64,000 nucleotides of DNA from Symbiodinium natans (lineage: Eukaryota; Sar; Dinophyceae; Suessiales; Symbiodiniaceae): contig CAJNDS010000304.1 in assembly GCA_905221605.1 (NCBI GenBank), positions 106,235-170,234 of the forward strand, in the 5' to 3' direction. Positions 44,579 through 53,587 of this stretch are shown here, piece by piece; the stretch's first letter is position 1; every line of letters begins with the position of its first letter. Position numbers and translations under genes: made by a program. A model generated the notes under the pieces. That model was given only the letters and a program-made list of their open reading frames with translations, did not search any database and was not told the DNA's origin.

Positions 44579-44665
44579 TAGTGAGGGAATTAGGGCCCTA
44601 GAATAGACCCTTAGAAAGGGATTATCTAGGGTACCACTATTCCCTCATTCCCTACTAAGAACCAG
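44566..44665. mobile_element. Foldback/MITE-like element, family A
   Basis: Ends acctggttcttagtagtgag and ccctactaagaaccagcc; the terminal 13 bases match as an inverted repeat. 'Ggtacc' near the right arm is shared with the copies at 30931 and 35879. Confidence 0.75.
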
Positions 44666-45161
44666 CCAGTTGTTCAGCTCTTCGGTGCACGGAAGGGCTC
44701 ATGCCTCCTGAGCTGATGGGTTTGAGAGTGTTGGTGTGGAGTAGGGTTCAGGGTTTAGGGTTTAGGGTTTAGGGTTTAGGGTTTAGGGTTTATAGGGTTT
44801 AGGGTTTAGGGTTTAGGGTTGCGGGGCAAGTTGGAACCTAGGGCCCTGAACCCTTAAGGGTTCTACGGGGGGCCTGGGGGGTATAAGGCACCTAAACTCC
44901 GCAATCCCCACTAAGAACTACTCATAGGGGTATTTCCCAAAATAGGGATACCCTGTTCTACCCCAAATGGAATCGAATCCCCTTCACTTAGGGATACTTG
45001 GAAATAGTTTCTTTTTTTTGGGGTACTTTAGTTCCTAAGAAACAGCAAAAAACTAAATTTTTGCTAGGGTTCCAAGTTCAGTGTAGTGAAAGGGGCCCCC
45101 AAAAGGGGCTTCCAGAGAAAGCCTCTAGCGACCCCTCTGCCCTGCACCTTAGAACTGGGTT

Positions 45162-45322
45162 TGCTACTACTTGCTTAAGAACTTCCCAAAAACACGACTT
45201 TTTCATATTATGTACATGTGTATATATATATATATGTATGTATCATGTTCTTCCTGAAAGGGGTAATATAGGGATGATTCCATTTTTGTGTTTTTGGGGG
45301 GTTCTTAAGAGCAAAATGGTAG
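45162..45322. mobile_element. Foldback/MITE-like element, family D
   Basis: Left gctactacttgcttaagaac and right gttcttaagagcaaaatggt; the interior contains an expanded (TA)n, so it is longer than the other copies. Confidence 0.7.
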
Positions 45323-45782
45323 TTGAGGGTTTTAGGGTTTAGGGTGTAGAGAGTTTAGGGTTTACTTTTCAACCCTCAACCATAAACCCTAAGCCAGAAG
45401 CCCTAAACCCTAAGCCCTAAATCCCTAAATCCTAAACCCTACCCTGAACCTTCAAAACCCACACACCTGTCAGGGTGTTTCGCAGGCTTAGGGGAGGGAA
45501 TGAGGAAAGCCTGGGCCGCTCTTGTGTCAAAGCAGAAGCCATATGGTCACTTCATGTCACGCCTCGAAAAATATGATCCCATTTGGGGGGTTGCTAGTAT
45601 CATGCGACCCCTATTACTTAGGGTACCCCAAAGGGGACCATTATCTTGAGAACTGACCATATGAGCTCGGGTCCTTCTTCAAGCTCTGCGGCTTAGGGTT
45701 TGGGGTTTAGGGTTAAGGGCTAGGGTTTCCGCATCCCGAGACCCAGCAAATCCCCGACTCTCGGAGTTCAAGCGTCGGTCAA

Positions 45783-45856
45783 GGGTTTAGGGTTTAGGGT
45801 TTAGGGTTTAGGGTTTAGGGTTTAGGGTTTAGGGTTTAGGGTTTAGGGTTTAGGGT
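45783..45856. repeat. TTTAGGG telomere-like array
   Basis: About 10 perfect units. Confidence 0.95.
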
Positions 45857-45900
45857 TTTGGGTTTAGGGTTCTGATTTTCTGGCGGTGCTCCGGAGACAG

Positions 45901-45977
45901 AGAACCTGGCCGAAAGGAGCGTGCGTGACAGCCTAAGGGAAGGCATTGCTGGCAGCACGCTCCACCAACCCTTATGA
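45901..45977 (+). CDS. Terminal exon, unidentified
   Basis: After 'ctccggagacag', reads 'NLAERSVRDSLREGIAGSTL' then HQPL and TGA. Clean helical sequence; the acceptor could also be the AG four bases on. Confidence 0.5.
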
Positions 45978-46194
45978 GAGTCTAACTTAGGGTTTAGGGT
46001 TTAGGGTTTAGGGTTTAGGGTTTAGGGTTTAGGGTTAAGGCTCTAGGGTTTAGGGTTTAGGGTTTAGGGTTTAGGGTTTGGGGTTTGGGGTTTGGGGTTA
46101 GGGGTTTAGGGGTTTAGGGGTTTAGGGGTTTAGGGGTTTAGGGGTTTTGGGTAAACCCTGAGACCCTGAAACCCTGGACCCCAAAACTCCCAAA

Positions 46195-46270
46195 ATTGGG
46201 ATGTTCCCCCCTATTGGGGGGCACGATGATATCCATTAAGGACTGTTCGTATAAGGGGGAACATCCCAAT
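46195..46270. mobile_element. Foldback/MITE-like element, family G
   Basis: Perfect 16-bp terminal inverted repeats: ATTGGGATGTTCCCCC at the left and its exact reverse complement at the right; only 76 bp long. Confidence 0.85.
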
Positions 46271-46367
46271 CCCAAAAGCCTAAATGTTTGAAAGGTGGCC
46301 AAAGAGCCCCGCACCGTTGGCGTGGGGGATGTTGTACGTTTCGTTTCCCTACCTTTTTCTTTTCCAG

Positions 46368-46428
46368 CTACGGGTTAGGCTACTGGGGGGGATTCCCTAG
46401 CACCACATGCCCAGGGGAGCCGCAATGA
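46368..46428 (+). CDS. Terminal exon, unidentified
   Basis: Strong pyrimidine-rich acceptor 'ctttttcttttccag'; reads 'YGLGYWGGFPSTTCPGEPQ' and TGA. Aromatic and Gly-rich. Confidence 0.5.
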
Positions 46429-46732
46429 TGGAGACGATTTTCCCCCAAGAACTCCTATACACCTACAGTATAAACCCTGAACCCCAAAAAGCCACTAGTC
46501 TTGTCCCTAAACCCTAAACCCTAAACCCTAAACCCTAAACCCTAAACCCTAAACACCAAAAAGCCCGGTTCAAAGCCCAAACCCGCGGACGGCTTTCGCT
46601 CGCAAGAGCCGATCGCTCACATCTAACCTTGCACTCATTTTACAGGCCTATTCAGGGTTTAGGGTTTAGGGTTTAGGGTTTAGGGTTTAGGGTTTCAGAG
46701 TATTTTCAATTGAAGTTCTACTGGGGGGGGGG

Positions 46733-47365
46733 GTGGGGGTAGTACCCAAACCTCTTGCCCCCTCTCTGGGGGAGTTTCTTTTGGAGGTGGGAATAGTGGC
46801 TTTCGGTTTAGGGCTGCGGCGCGTGCACGTTGACATCCTTCATAATGGGGTGTATGGGTCTCGGGTTAGGGTTTCGGGCTTCGGGTTTGGGGCTTCAAAA
46901 AGTTCAGGCTTAGGGTGTGTATCGTACCAAAAGGTCTCTAAGCGAAGGGTTGAGGTTCCATTCCGAGCCACCCCAAACAGCCCTTGGGGGTCGGATTGGT
47001 CCAGTAGGACCTCTGGGTCACACGGCAACATCCCTGCACGTCGGCCATTGCGGCGGACGGCCATTGCGCTCAAGCCTGCTGCAACAGTCACGCCATGGCA
47101 ATTGAGTTCAGTCTCTGACTTGGATCAGGGTTTGGGGGGGTTAGAGGGGTTGAGATTCCAATTGGGGGTTGACTTATGCTTAAGTTATAGAGTCATAGAG
47201 GTCTCTAGAAAGGCGTTTCCTTGCGGCTTAAAGTATGTACGAGTACCCACAGGAGACCTTGAGTTGAGATCTGCCCACGTCCGGGATTTGAGTGTTGTTC
47301 AAGCCCTTTTGCTCCCTGTGATCCTGGGAGGATCCGGGAAAGGTAACACACCTTGGTTTGTTTAG
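46733..47365 (+). CDS. Long open frame, hypothetical
   Basis: 210 codons, the longest non-repetitive open frame of the window, starting only at GTG. It crosses TTTCGGG-like units and its other frames are also partly open. A segment near its end reads 'VQALLLPVILGGSGKGNTPW'. No domain; it may be chance or contain an exon. Confidence 0.25.
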   Translation: MGVVPKPLAPSLGEFLLEVGIVAFGLGLRRVHVDILHNGVYGSRVRVSGFGFGASKSSGLGCVSYQKVSKRRVEVPFRATPNSPWGSDWSSRTSGSHGNIPARRPLRRTAIALKPAATVTPWQLSSVSDLDQGLGGLEGLRFQLGVDLCLSYRVIEVSRKAFPCGLKYVRVPTGDLELRSAHVRDLSVVQALLLPVILGGSGKGNTPWFV

Positions 47366-47472
47366 GGCTTCAACGGCTTAAGGGCTATGAGAGTGAGACC
47401 GTATGAGAATGCTGATGGCACTGCTGCTAACAAGTGATTGCCGTGATGCGAACCGGTAGAAGACTGCGGCAG

Positions 47473-48021
47473 GCGCAGTCGGTTTGCACGTTTTCGCTCC
47501 ATCAGGTCTTCATGTTTAACTGCACGGTGAGGGTTTAGGGTTTAGGGTTTAGGGTTTAGGGTTTAGGGCTTAGGGCTTAGGGCTTAGGGCTTAGGGTTTA
47601 GGGTTTAGGGTTTAGGGTTTAGGCAACTTCAGATTTTGTCTGGATCCGTCGCCACCCAGATGCCGTCGGCTCACAGTATAGCACCACATGCGTGGCTTTC
47701 GCTGACATCTGCCCGGCTGCCCCTGCCTTGTTCCAAAGGCATTAGGAAGGCGCGGCTCCTGCAAGGAAATCCCCAGGGGTTTAGGGTTTAGGGTTTAGGG
47801 TTTAGGGTTTAGGGTTTAGGGTTTAGGGTTTAGGGTTTAGGTTTTCTTGATTTGGTCAGACTAAGACCTGATGGGGTCAAAACATGCAAGTTCGCTCTGT
47901 CCCCCCCCCCCCCCGCCCCCCCACGCACTTTCCTACACAGCCAAACCTTCTCAATCGCGTTCGTATCACACTTGGGATAGTCTTTGTTGAGGGAACGCGT
48001 CTTATCATGAAAGAACACTAG
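47473..48021 (+). CDS. Exons of an unidentified gene, 3' end
   Basis: 47473-47526 (AQSVCTFSLHQVFMFNCT) lies between 'actgcggcag' and canonical GTGAGG, phase 0. 47633-47778 follows 'caacttcag' and is open in two frames up to GTTTAGGG. 47941-48021 has a C-tract/TTTCC acceptor ('tttcctacacag') and reads 'PNLLNRVRITLGIVFVEGTR' then LIMKEH and TAG. The last exon is very protein-like; exact joins are unresolved. Confidence 0.5.
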
Positions 48022-48583
48022 CGGTGCCCTGAATCATCTTGGACATTTTTTCTGGGGAACCCCCTGGAGGATGGCTGAAACAGGCACCTATATGCCTTCA
48101 AGCACTTATAGGGTTTAGGGTTTAGGGTTTAGGGTTTAGGGCTTAGGGCTTAGGGTTTAGGGTTTAGGGTTTAGGGTTTATGGGAAGAGTCGGGCCGGGC
48201 GTGATTGGCTGGAAGCATGATATTGACACGGGGTTTATATTTCTGTTATTGGTGAGTGTATATAAGGTTCCTGTTTAGTATTGGTGAGTGTATATACCTG
48301 GTGTCCTTTTGGGGGGTACAAGAAATATGTACCCTACTTCATATGATTATGGCAGTATAATGCTATTATTATATTATTGTATTTTGCCATCACTGTTACC
48401 ATTATTCTTTCTACGGTTATTATTAGTATTTTATTCGTAGAACAGGGGGGGAACACCCAAATTTATGTTCGTGTCTTTGGCGTAAGATCCTCAGTGGCAA
48501 GCCAGATATCCCTGAACCCAAGAGGTCCCCTAAAGGAACCACAATGCATGTCGGGTTTAGGGTTTAGGGTTTAACGTGCTGAA

Positions 48584-48769
48584 GTGAAAGTGCTTGTCAT
48601 CAATCGCACACCTACGTTACATCATGAAGCAGTGTCTCGTCTTTGGGTATCGTTGTGCGTACCACGGCACCTGCATGGCATTCCGTGCTACGGCAAGACA
48701 GATGTGGTGCAACAAAGAGTAAAAGCCAGCGGAATGGTGTCGTCGAGAAACCCTAAATTCCCCAGCTGA
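48584..48769 (+). CDS. Open frame, hypothetical
   Basis: 61 codons from GTG, 'KVLVINRTPTLHHEAVSRLW' at the start. No ATG and no domain. Confidence 0.25.
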   Translation: MKVLVINRTPTLHHEAVSRLWVSLCVPRHLHGIPCYGKTDVVQQRVKASGMVSSRNPKFPS

Positions 48770-48883
48770 CTAATCCTACTTACGAAGTCAAATGGGTTTC
48801 CAGGTATTCCCTAAACCCTACTCTTTGCATGGTACGACTTCCTGGTTTAGGGCTTAGGGGGTAGGGCACATTTCCTACCTAAG

Positions 48884-49065
48884 CCAGACTTTCCTTGCGC
48901 CGTACACCCTACACGCGATCGAGAATGAAAAGCCTCTTCTCCTACGGCCACATGCCGACTGAAAAAGTCTCTCACACGGCGCAACAATCCCAGGAAAGAG
49001 AGGCCCCTCTGTTGGGTTCGGGATTTCAGTGCCCCCTAAGCCCTAAAGCAAAAAAAGGCTTTTAG
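48884..49065 (+). CDS. Exon or short gene, hypothetical
   Basis: After 'ctacctaag', an open frame of 59 codons contains ATG at 48925 and reads 'MKSLFSYGHMPTEKVSHTAQ' onward to TAG. Basic N-terminal part, hydrophilic end. Confidence 0.4.
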
Positions 49066-49352
49066 GATAGCATCAATAGCCTTTGGCGAGCCCTACTATG
49101 AAGGGGCCTCTCATTTCAATGCGGCGTTGAGAGTTGGTCGCGCGCAGTCCAGCGCAGAAGCTTTGGCAACATGGCAAGTTATGGGGCCCTTCAAGGGGTA
49201 CACCTCATATACCACTTACGTACATACCCTAGACATGTTAAGGGCCCATGAAACTACCCCTAGGGTTTAGGGCATTCGTCAGCCCCAAACCCTAATTCCT
49301 AAACCCTAAACCCTAAACCCTAGACAGCCATCTGATCACGCAAAACCCCTAG

Positions 49353-50034
49353 CCCCAAGATCGGTGAAGCCCCATGCCAGCTTCAAGCTTCCCGTCATGC
49401 TTAAGGTTAGGAATATGCGCTTACGCATATACAGCCTATAGGCCTTTAAACTTGGGTTAAGGGTTTAGGGTTTAGGGTTAAGGGTTCAGGGTTCAGGGTT
49501 CAGGGTTCAGGGTTCAGGGTTCTGGGCTAGGGGTTTTTCGGGTTCAGGGCTTAAGAGTGTAGGGTTCTGGGGCCATGACCACGAGCTTCATGAAGGGCGT
49601 TTGCGATTGACCAAGTGGTCATGATGCGCCAGGAACCCGCGCACTCTGCGGGCGCGGTGTGTTTCAACCTTGACAAGCAGGTGGATTAGAAGACTTTCTT
49701 TGATTTTTGGCCCTGATGTTGAGGAGGCCCAGCAGTAGCACCGCACCATATGCGAGAAAATGCGAAAGACAGACAAGCGGCAGCGTAATACTTCCCAACC
49801 CCCTAAACCTTAGAATTTTACATCTTGTTGCAGGTTTGTTATCATGGTTATTTCTGCGAAGATTGATGTCAGTATTTGTCGTGATTAGGATTGCTCTTGC
49901 CTGTTCTTGTCGAAGCCCTAAACCCCAAACCCTAAACCCTAAACCCCAAACCCTAAACCCTTTGTCGACTGAGGTCGAGCAAGGTTTGGCCGAGGGAGCC
50001 ATCCGCCTCCTTCCCTCAATACATAGGGGGGGGT
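49353..50034 (+). CDS. Three exon candidates, unidentified
   Basis: 49353-49405 follows CCCCTAG and reads 'PRSVKPHASFKLPVMLK' to GTTAGG. 49616-49680 follows 'gattgaccaag' and reads 'VMMRQEPAHSAGAVCFNLDK' to GTGGAT (a TAG comes two codons later, so it may be terminal). 49974 to about 50034 follows 'gtcgactgag' and reads 'VEQGLAEGAIRLLPSIHRG'. Joins not established. Confidence 0.45.
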
Positions 50035-50435
50035 GTCGTTGTGGTGACCTGTGTCCCGGGCTGAGGGTCCTAGACCCTAAACCCTAAACCCTTGGTTTGG
50101 GGCAAGTTTGGGGGGGAGTTTCCCTAAGAGGGTTCAACTTGGGTATATATGTGAGTGCAGTCGTCGCAGGAGTAGCAGAAGTAGCAGTAGTAGCAGTAGC
50201 AGTGGTAGCAGTAGTCGCCGTAGATGGGGTTTAGGCTTTCCCCTGGAGCCCGCTTGCAATACCTGACCCTCAAAGCCCTAAACCCTGAACCCCACACCCT
50301 AAACCCTAAACTCTAAACCCTAAACCCTAAACCCTAAACCCTAAACCCCACACCCTAAACCCTAAACCCCGTCTGTGCCATGAAGTGGTTTCGGGTTGTG
50401 GGTAGATATGCAGAATGCGGAGCTCTGGTGCTCAG

Positions 50436-50651
50436 GATTTCGGGGTTGAGATAGAGTTGTATGGCTGTGAAGTTGAAAGTACGCGGCTTGCAGTAAGAGT
50501 CAGAGCAAGCAGGCACTTTACGTCCCCCCTATACAAGGGATATACACGGAACCGAGTTTGCATGCCCGGCTTAAAGAGCTACACCGGTGTGAAAAAAACC
50601 GTGTTTCAAACGAGTGCGACCCGGGTGCTGCCACTGGCCAGCATGGGAAGT
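50436..50651 (+). CDS. Exon, unidentified (72 codons)
   Basis: Between 'tctggtgctcag' and canonical GTGAGC, phase 0 at both ends. Begins 'DFGVEIELYGCEVESTRLAV' and ends PLASMGS. The last bases and intron start (AGCATGGGAAGT/GTGAGCACTCAGGAC) closely match the exon end at 39293. One of the longest exons here; beta-rich look, family unknown. Confidence 0.55.
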
Positions 50652-50749
50652 GTGAGCACTCAGGACCGGGAGTTAGGCTTAGGGTTTAGGGGCTACCAGG
50701 TCGTGGTAAACCCTAAACCCTAAACCCTAAACCCTGCATCCATCTACTG

Positions 50750-50968
50750 CTAGAAACTATCATCGGGGAGCTTGAGCACCGGGAAGTCGCACATTGGGAT
50801 GTGCTGGTCACATGTACTCCAGATTGTGTGCAAAAGTGCCGAAAACATCAACACTGGCCAGTCATCGTGAGTTGGTTGGGGGAAATAGCATGCTTTGATG
50901 TGTATTCTGTCCGGAGCATCCACGCTGGAGTGATGTGTACTGTGGCGAACTTTGGCTGCTAAGTCCAT
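50750..50968 (-). CDS. Small minus-strand gene, hypothetical (72 aa)
   Basis: ATG at 50968 on the minus strand, stop at 50750; an in-frame stop lies three codons upstream of the ATG. Begins 'MDLAAKVRHSTHHSSVDAPD' and includes 'PVLMFSALLHTIWSTC'. Cys/His-rich and protein-like. Could be an exon of a longer gene. No family recognised. Confidence 0.45.
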   Translation of the reverse strand: MDLAAKVRHSTHHSSVDAPDRIHIKACYFPQPTHDDWPVLMFSALLHTIWSTCDQHIPMCDFPVLKLPDDSF

Positions 50969-50983
50969 GCTTCCCTATAGTAA

Positions 50984-51145
50984 GCATCAATCATCACCCT
51001 CAATTGCCTCAATGAGTTTGGAGTTCATAGCTGGGACACGTTTGGGGGTTCGGAGACTGCTTTCGATGAAAATTGGTTCGCTTGGCAGGTTGTGAGCTTC
51101 AGGTACTTCTGCAAAGGTCGGAGAACAGAAGCAAAGCTCCTTTGA
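50984..51145 (+). CDS. Exon-like segment, unidentified
   Basis: 53-codon open frame reading 'FGVHSWDTFGGSETAFDENW' then FAWQ; GTTGTGAG follows CAG at about 51090 and may be a donor. The W-D-x-F-x-x-S-E-T pattern is distinctive but I cannot assign it. Overlaps no other feature. Confidence 0.4.
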   Translation, partial: ASIITLNCLNEFGVHSWDTFGGSETAFDENWFAWQVVSFRYFCKGRRTEAKLL

Positions 51146-51208
51146 GACTTATCGTCCTGGTTGGCCCCTCAGTACGAAGAAACTATACAAATAGTAGGGT
51201 CATCAGAA

Positions 51209-51283
51209 ACCCTAAACCCTAAACCCTAAACCCTAAACCCTAAACCCTAAACCCTAAACCCTAAACCCTAAACCCTAAACCTC
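51209..51283. repeat. CCCTAAA array at edge of array-free block
   Basis: About 10 units. The next telomere-like tract is at 54497, leaving 3.2 kb without any. Confidence 0.95.
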
Positions 51284-51309
51284 TCCTACTATATATATTT
51301 AAATGTTAA

Positions 51310-51850
51310 ACCCCTTCGTGGATCTGGGCAAAAACCTTCGTGGATTTGGGCAAAAACCTTCGTGGATTTGGGCAAAAACCTTCGTGGATTTGGGCAAGAA
51401 CCTTCGTGGATTTAGGCAAGGTACGGGGTTTGACGGCCTCGAGGGGCAGGGTTCAGGTTTTTCACTGGTTTTGACCCCGTACCTTGCCTAAATCCACGAA
51501 GGTTTTTGCCCAAATCCACGAAGGTTTTGTGCTTTTTGGGACCCCGTACCTTGCCTAAATCCACGAAGGCCATTAACATTATAATGTTCGAGCCTTCGTG
51601 GATTTGGGCACAAACCTTCGTGGATTTGGGCAAAAACCTTCGTGGATTTGGGCAAAAACCTTCGTGGATTTAGGCAAGGTATGGGGTTCGACGGCCTCGA
51701 GGGGCCAGGGTTCAGGGTTTTTCATTGGCGTCGTGTGGGCACCAACCTTCGTGGATTTAGGCACGAACCTTCGTGGATTTAGGCAAGGTACGGGGTCAAA
51801 ACCAGTGAAAAACCTGAACCCTGGCCCCCCGACGCAAGTGAAAAACCCGA
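51310..51850. repeat. Complex foldback of a 22-bp unit in both orientations
   Basis: The unit CCTTCGTGGATTTGGGCAAA occurs about five times forward (51313-51420), three times inverted (51480-51570), then about six times forward (51594-51800). Longer segments (cggcctcgaggggc and gtgaaaaacctgaaccctgg) also alternate in orientation at 51430-51470, 51690-51730 and 51795-51870. The open frames across it (DLGKNLRGF repeats) are repeat-derived. Confidence 0.85.
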
Positions 51851-52059
51851 ACCCTGGCCCCTCGAGGCCGTGAAGTGCGAACTCGGTGACATGATTTTTC
51901 GAGTTTTATGTCTAGGCAATCTGCAACGACTGCCATCTTGAGTCTTTTGAAGGGCCTTAGGGGCCTCCAAAACAGGCGCGGTCATTCGGGAGCCATCTTG
52001 AGTTTTTATTGAATCATCTTGAATCATTGTTGCGTCATTATTGAGTCATTAATGGACCG

Positions 52060-52310
52060 TTTTTGAAACAAGAAGGGCTGTTTTGCAGCGAAGTTGAGCG
52101 TTTTTTCCGCTTTAAAGCAATTATCCCTGCAGGCTTACTAAGGTTGAAAAGGTGCTGTTTTGGAGCGAAGTTGAGCGTTTTTTCCACCAAAATACATGCC
52201 CTGCGATTCTGCTCTGCGTTTTTTGGAGCGTTTTTTTGGCTTAAAAAACCCATAAGCCTGCTCAGGTTAAAGGTGCTGTTTTGGAGCCAAGTTGAGCGTT
52301 TTTTTTTCAG
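52060..52310. repeat. Three diverged direct repeats upstream of capsid frames
   Basis: The segment gctgttttggagcgaagttg followed by agcgttttttcc recurs at 52079, 52152 and 52269, each time with a trailing 'aagcctgct.aggtt.aaa' or similar. Unit length about 75-115 bp. Function unknown. Confidence 0.7.
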
Positions 52311-52430
52311 CAACGAACACCTTCTCCTTACTCAGGACACCTCCTCCTCACACCTCTCTCACTCAAAGAGCCATTTTGGAGCGTTTTGGAGCGTTTTTTG
52401 GCTCCAAAAAAACCCCCCCCATAAGCCTAG

Positions 52431-53255
52431 TTTCTATATTATAAACACTCGGTCATCACGGAGTGGGAACACGTTCAGGAGGAGGTCGAGAACCTCCTTG
52501 AGGAACACGCCCCAGAGTTGCTCTCGGCTATTGTCGAAGGGGCACTAAAAGGGGAATTCCTGGAGACCATCAAAGCCAAATTGGTATCGATTCGGCATCA
52601 ATCGCCGAAGGTCTTTAGGTTCTATGTCTCGACGATCTGGAGCTCAGCCAAAGGCCGCTGCAAGGCAGCCCAAGCGCAAGTCGAGACCGAGCGCCGCGGA
52701 GATGATGAGGCGGAAACACCAGTCGGAAACAGACAAACTGGCCCGCCAACTGTCAATCTTATCCGTAGCCTCTCAGCCTCCAAGGGCTTCAGCCAAACCC
52801 AAAGCCCAGCCACGGCCTCAGTCTCGAGTCAGCCTGGGCAACGGAAGAGGCAATACGCACTCGCGCGCGTTCCCCCTCACCGAATGCTAACCAGGCATGA
52901 GGACATCAGGGCACATGAGTACTTTGACATTCATCCGACACGGCTGGACAAAGTATGGATCATGTACTGGCCGAACAACGAGACGAAGACAGTTTTTCTG
53001 TTCCGTGAAAAAGATGGGAGCGATGTGGCTGTCGATTTCGAGTCATACACAATTGGACAGCCCGCCGCGGTCAACATGCAAAGTTTCGGCTCGTCCTCCG
53101 CCATTGGCCAGAACATATACACAACTGACACCGGGAACATCGCCAGCAGATCGACGATCATGCCGACCCCTGAGATAACCATGGGGGGAGAACCGTCTAG
53201 AGTGCTCGGCGGGAGTCTGAAGATGCGACTCCAGTTCGCCTCATCGCAGCGATGA
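52431..53255 (+). CDS. Virus-like open frame A (endogenous RNA-virus-like element)
   Basis: Open for 275 codons from after TAG at 52428, with no ATG near its start. The first part (EEVENLLEEHAPELL) could be the end of an upstream viral protein. From about 52850 it reads beta-strand-rich sequence ('FDIHPTRLDKVWIMYW') and ends 'RVLGGSLKMRLQFASSQR'. This resembles the shell domain of small positive-strand RNA virus capsids (inference from pattern, no search). No polymerase motif is present here. Its stop overlaps the start of frame C as ATGA. Dinoflagellate dinornavirus-type elements are the obvious comparison. Confidence 0.5.
   Translation, partial: FLYYKHSVITEWEHVQEEVENLLEEHAPELLSAIVEGALKGEFLETIKAKLVSIRHQSPKVFRFYVSTIWSSAKGRCKAAQAQVETERRGDDEAETPVGNRQTGPPTVNLIRSLSASKGFSQTQSPATASVSSQPGQRKRQYALARVPPHRMLTRHEDIRAHEYFDIHPTRLDKVWIMYWPNNETKTVFLFREKDGSDVAVDFESYTIGQPAAVNMQSFGSSSAIGQNIYTTDTGNIASRSTIMPTPEITMGGEPSRVLGGSLKMRLQFASSQR
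52624..52890 (+). CDS. Virus-like open frame B, basic 88-aa protein
   Basis: ATG at 52624, inside frame A in another register. Begins 'MSRRSGAQPKAAARQPKRKS', strongly basic and disordered, as expected for the RNA-binding N-terminal arm of a capsid protein. The capsid-like sequence continues in frame A after about 52850, so either a frame change has occurred in the copy or B is a separate protein. Confidence 0.5.
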   Translation: MSRRSGAQPKAAARQPKRKSRPSAAEMMRRKHQSETDKLARQLSILSVASQPPRASAKPKAQPRPQSRVSLGNGRGNTHSRAFPLTEC

Positions 53256-53587
53256 GATACATGGTCATGGATGACGACGTTGCCCTTAGCGTAGCCCCAT
53301 CTGATGTCCGCGGCTCGGACTTCGCGGCATCCGTCACCGTCAAACCCAACGTATGGATGACCATCAGACCCGAATTACGCCAACCGCCCCAGCAGCAGGT
53401 GTTCCATACGATTGAAGCCCAACCAAATAGTTCCAATGCCACATATTGGCCCATCGTGATCGTGTTCATGAATGTGCGCTCTCCTGATCCCCCGTACGGT
53501 TCAAACTTCACACTGGAGGTGGATGGATTGCACACCATAGAACATCGGCTCCCGGATGGGCTCAAGCACCTCGCTAACACGCGCTAG
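53252..53587 (+). CDS. Virus-like open frame C, capsid-like 111-aa protein
   Basis: ATG at 53252 overlaps the TGA of frame A (ATGA). Reads 'YWPIVIVFMNVRSPDPPYGS' and 'FTLEVDGLHTIEHRLPDG', the kind of strand pair that closes a jelly-roll shell domain in noda-, tombus- or sobemo-like capsids (inference). It continues the theme of frame A, so a single capsid gene interrupted by shifts is the simplest reading; reinitiation at ATGA is the alternative. Copy not written out or repaired here. Confidence 0.55.
   Translation: MRYMVMDDDVALSVAPSDVRGSDFAASVTVKPNVWMTIRPELRQPPQQQVFHTIEAQPNSSNATYWPIVIVFMNVRSPDPPYGSNFTLEVDGLHTIEHRLPDGLKHLANTR

Larger units (their letters stand above)
44670..45900. other. Spacer with arrays and elements
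   Basis: TTTAGGG array 44752-44820, a foldback-like gggttc/gaaccc segment near 44840-44880, a pair ccatatggtc/gaccatatg (45540 and 45655) that may mark another element, and the family-D copy. No exon supported. Confidence 0.45.

Noticed and set aside
47633-47760. Class III nucleotidyl cyclase exon (VAFADI)
   Set aside because: Only a five- to six-residue likeness in one of two open frames, followed by a stop; too weak.
51310-51850. CRISPR array
   Set aside because: The 22-bp units are contiguous or inverted, with no unique spacers of constant length, in a eukaryotic context.
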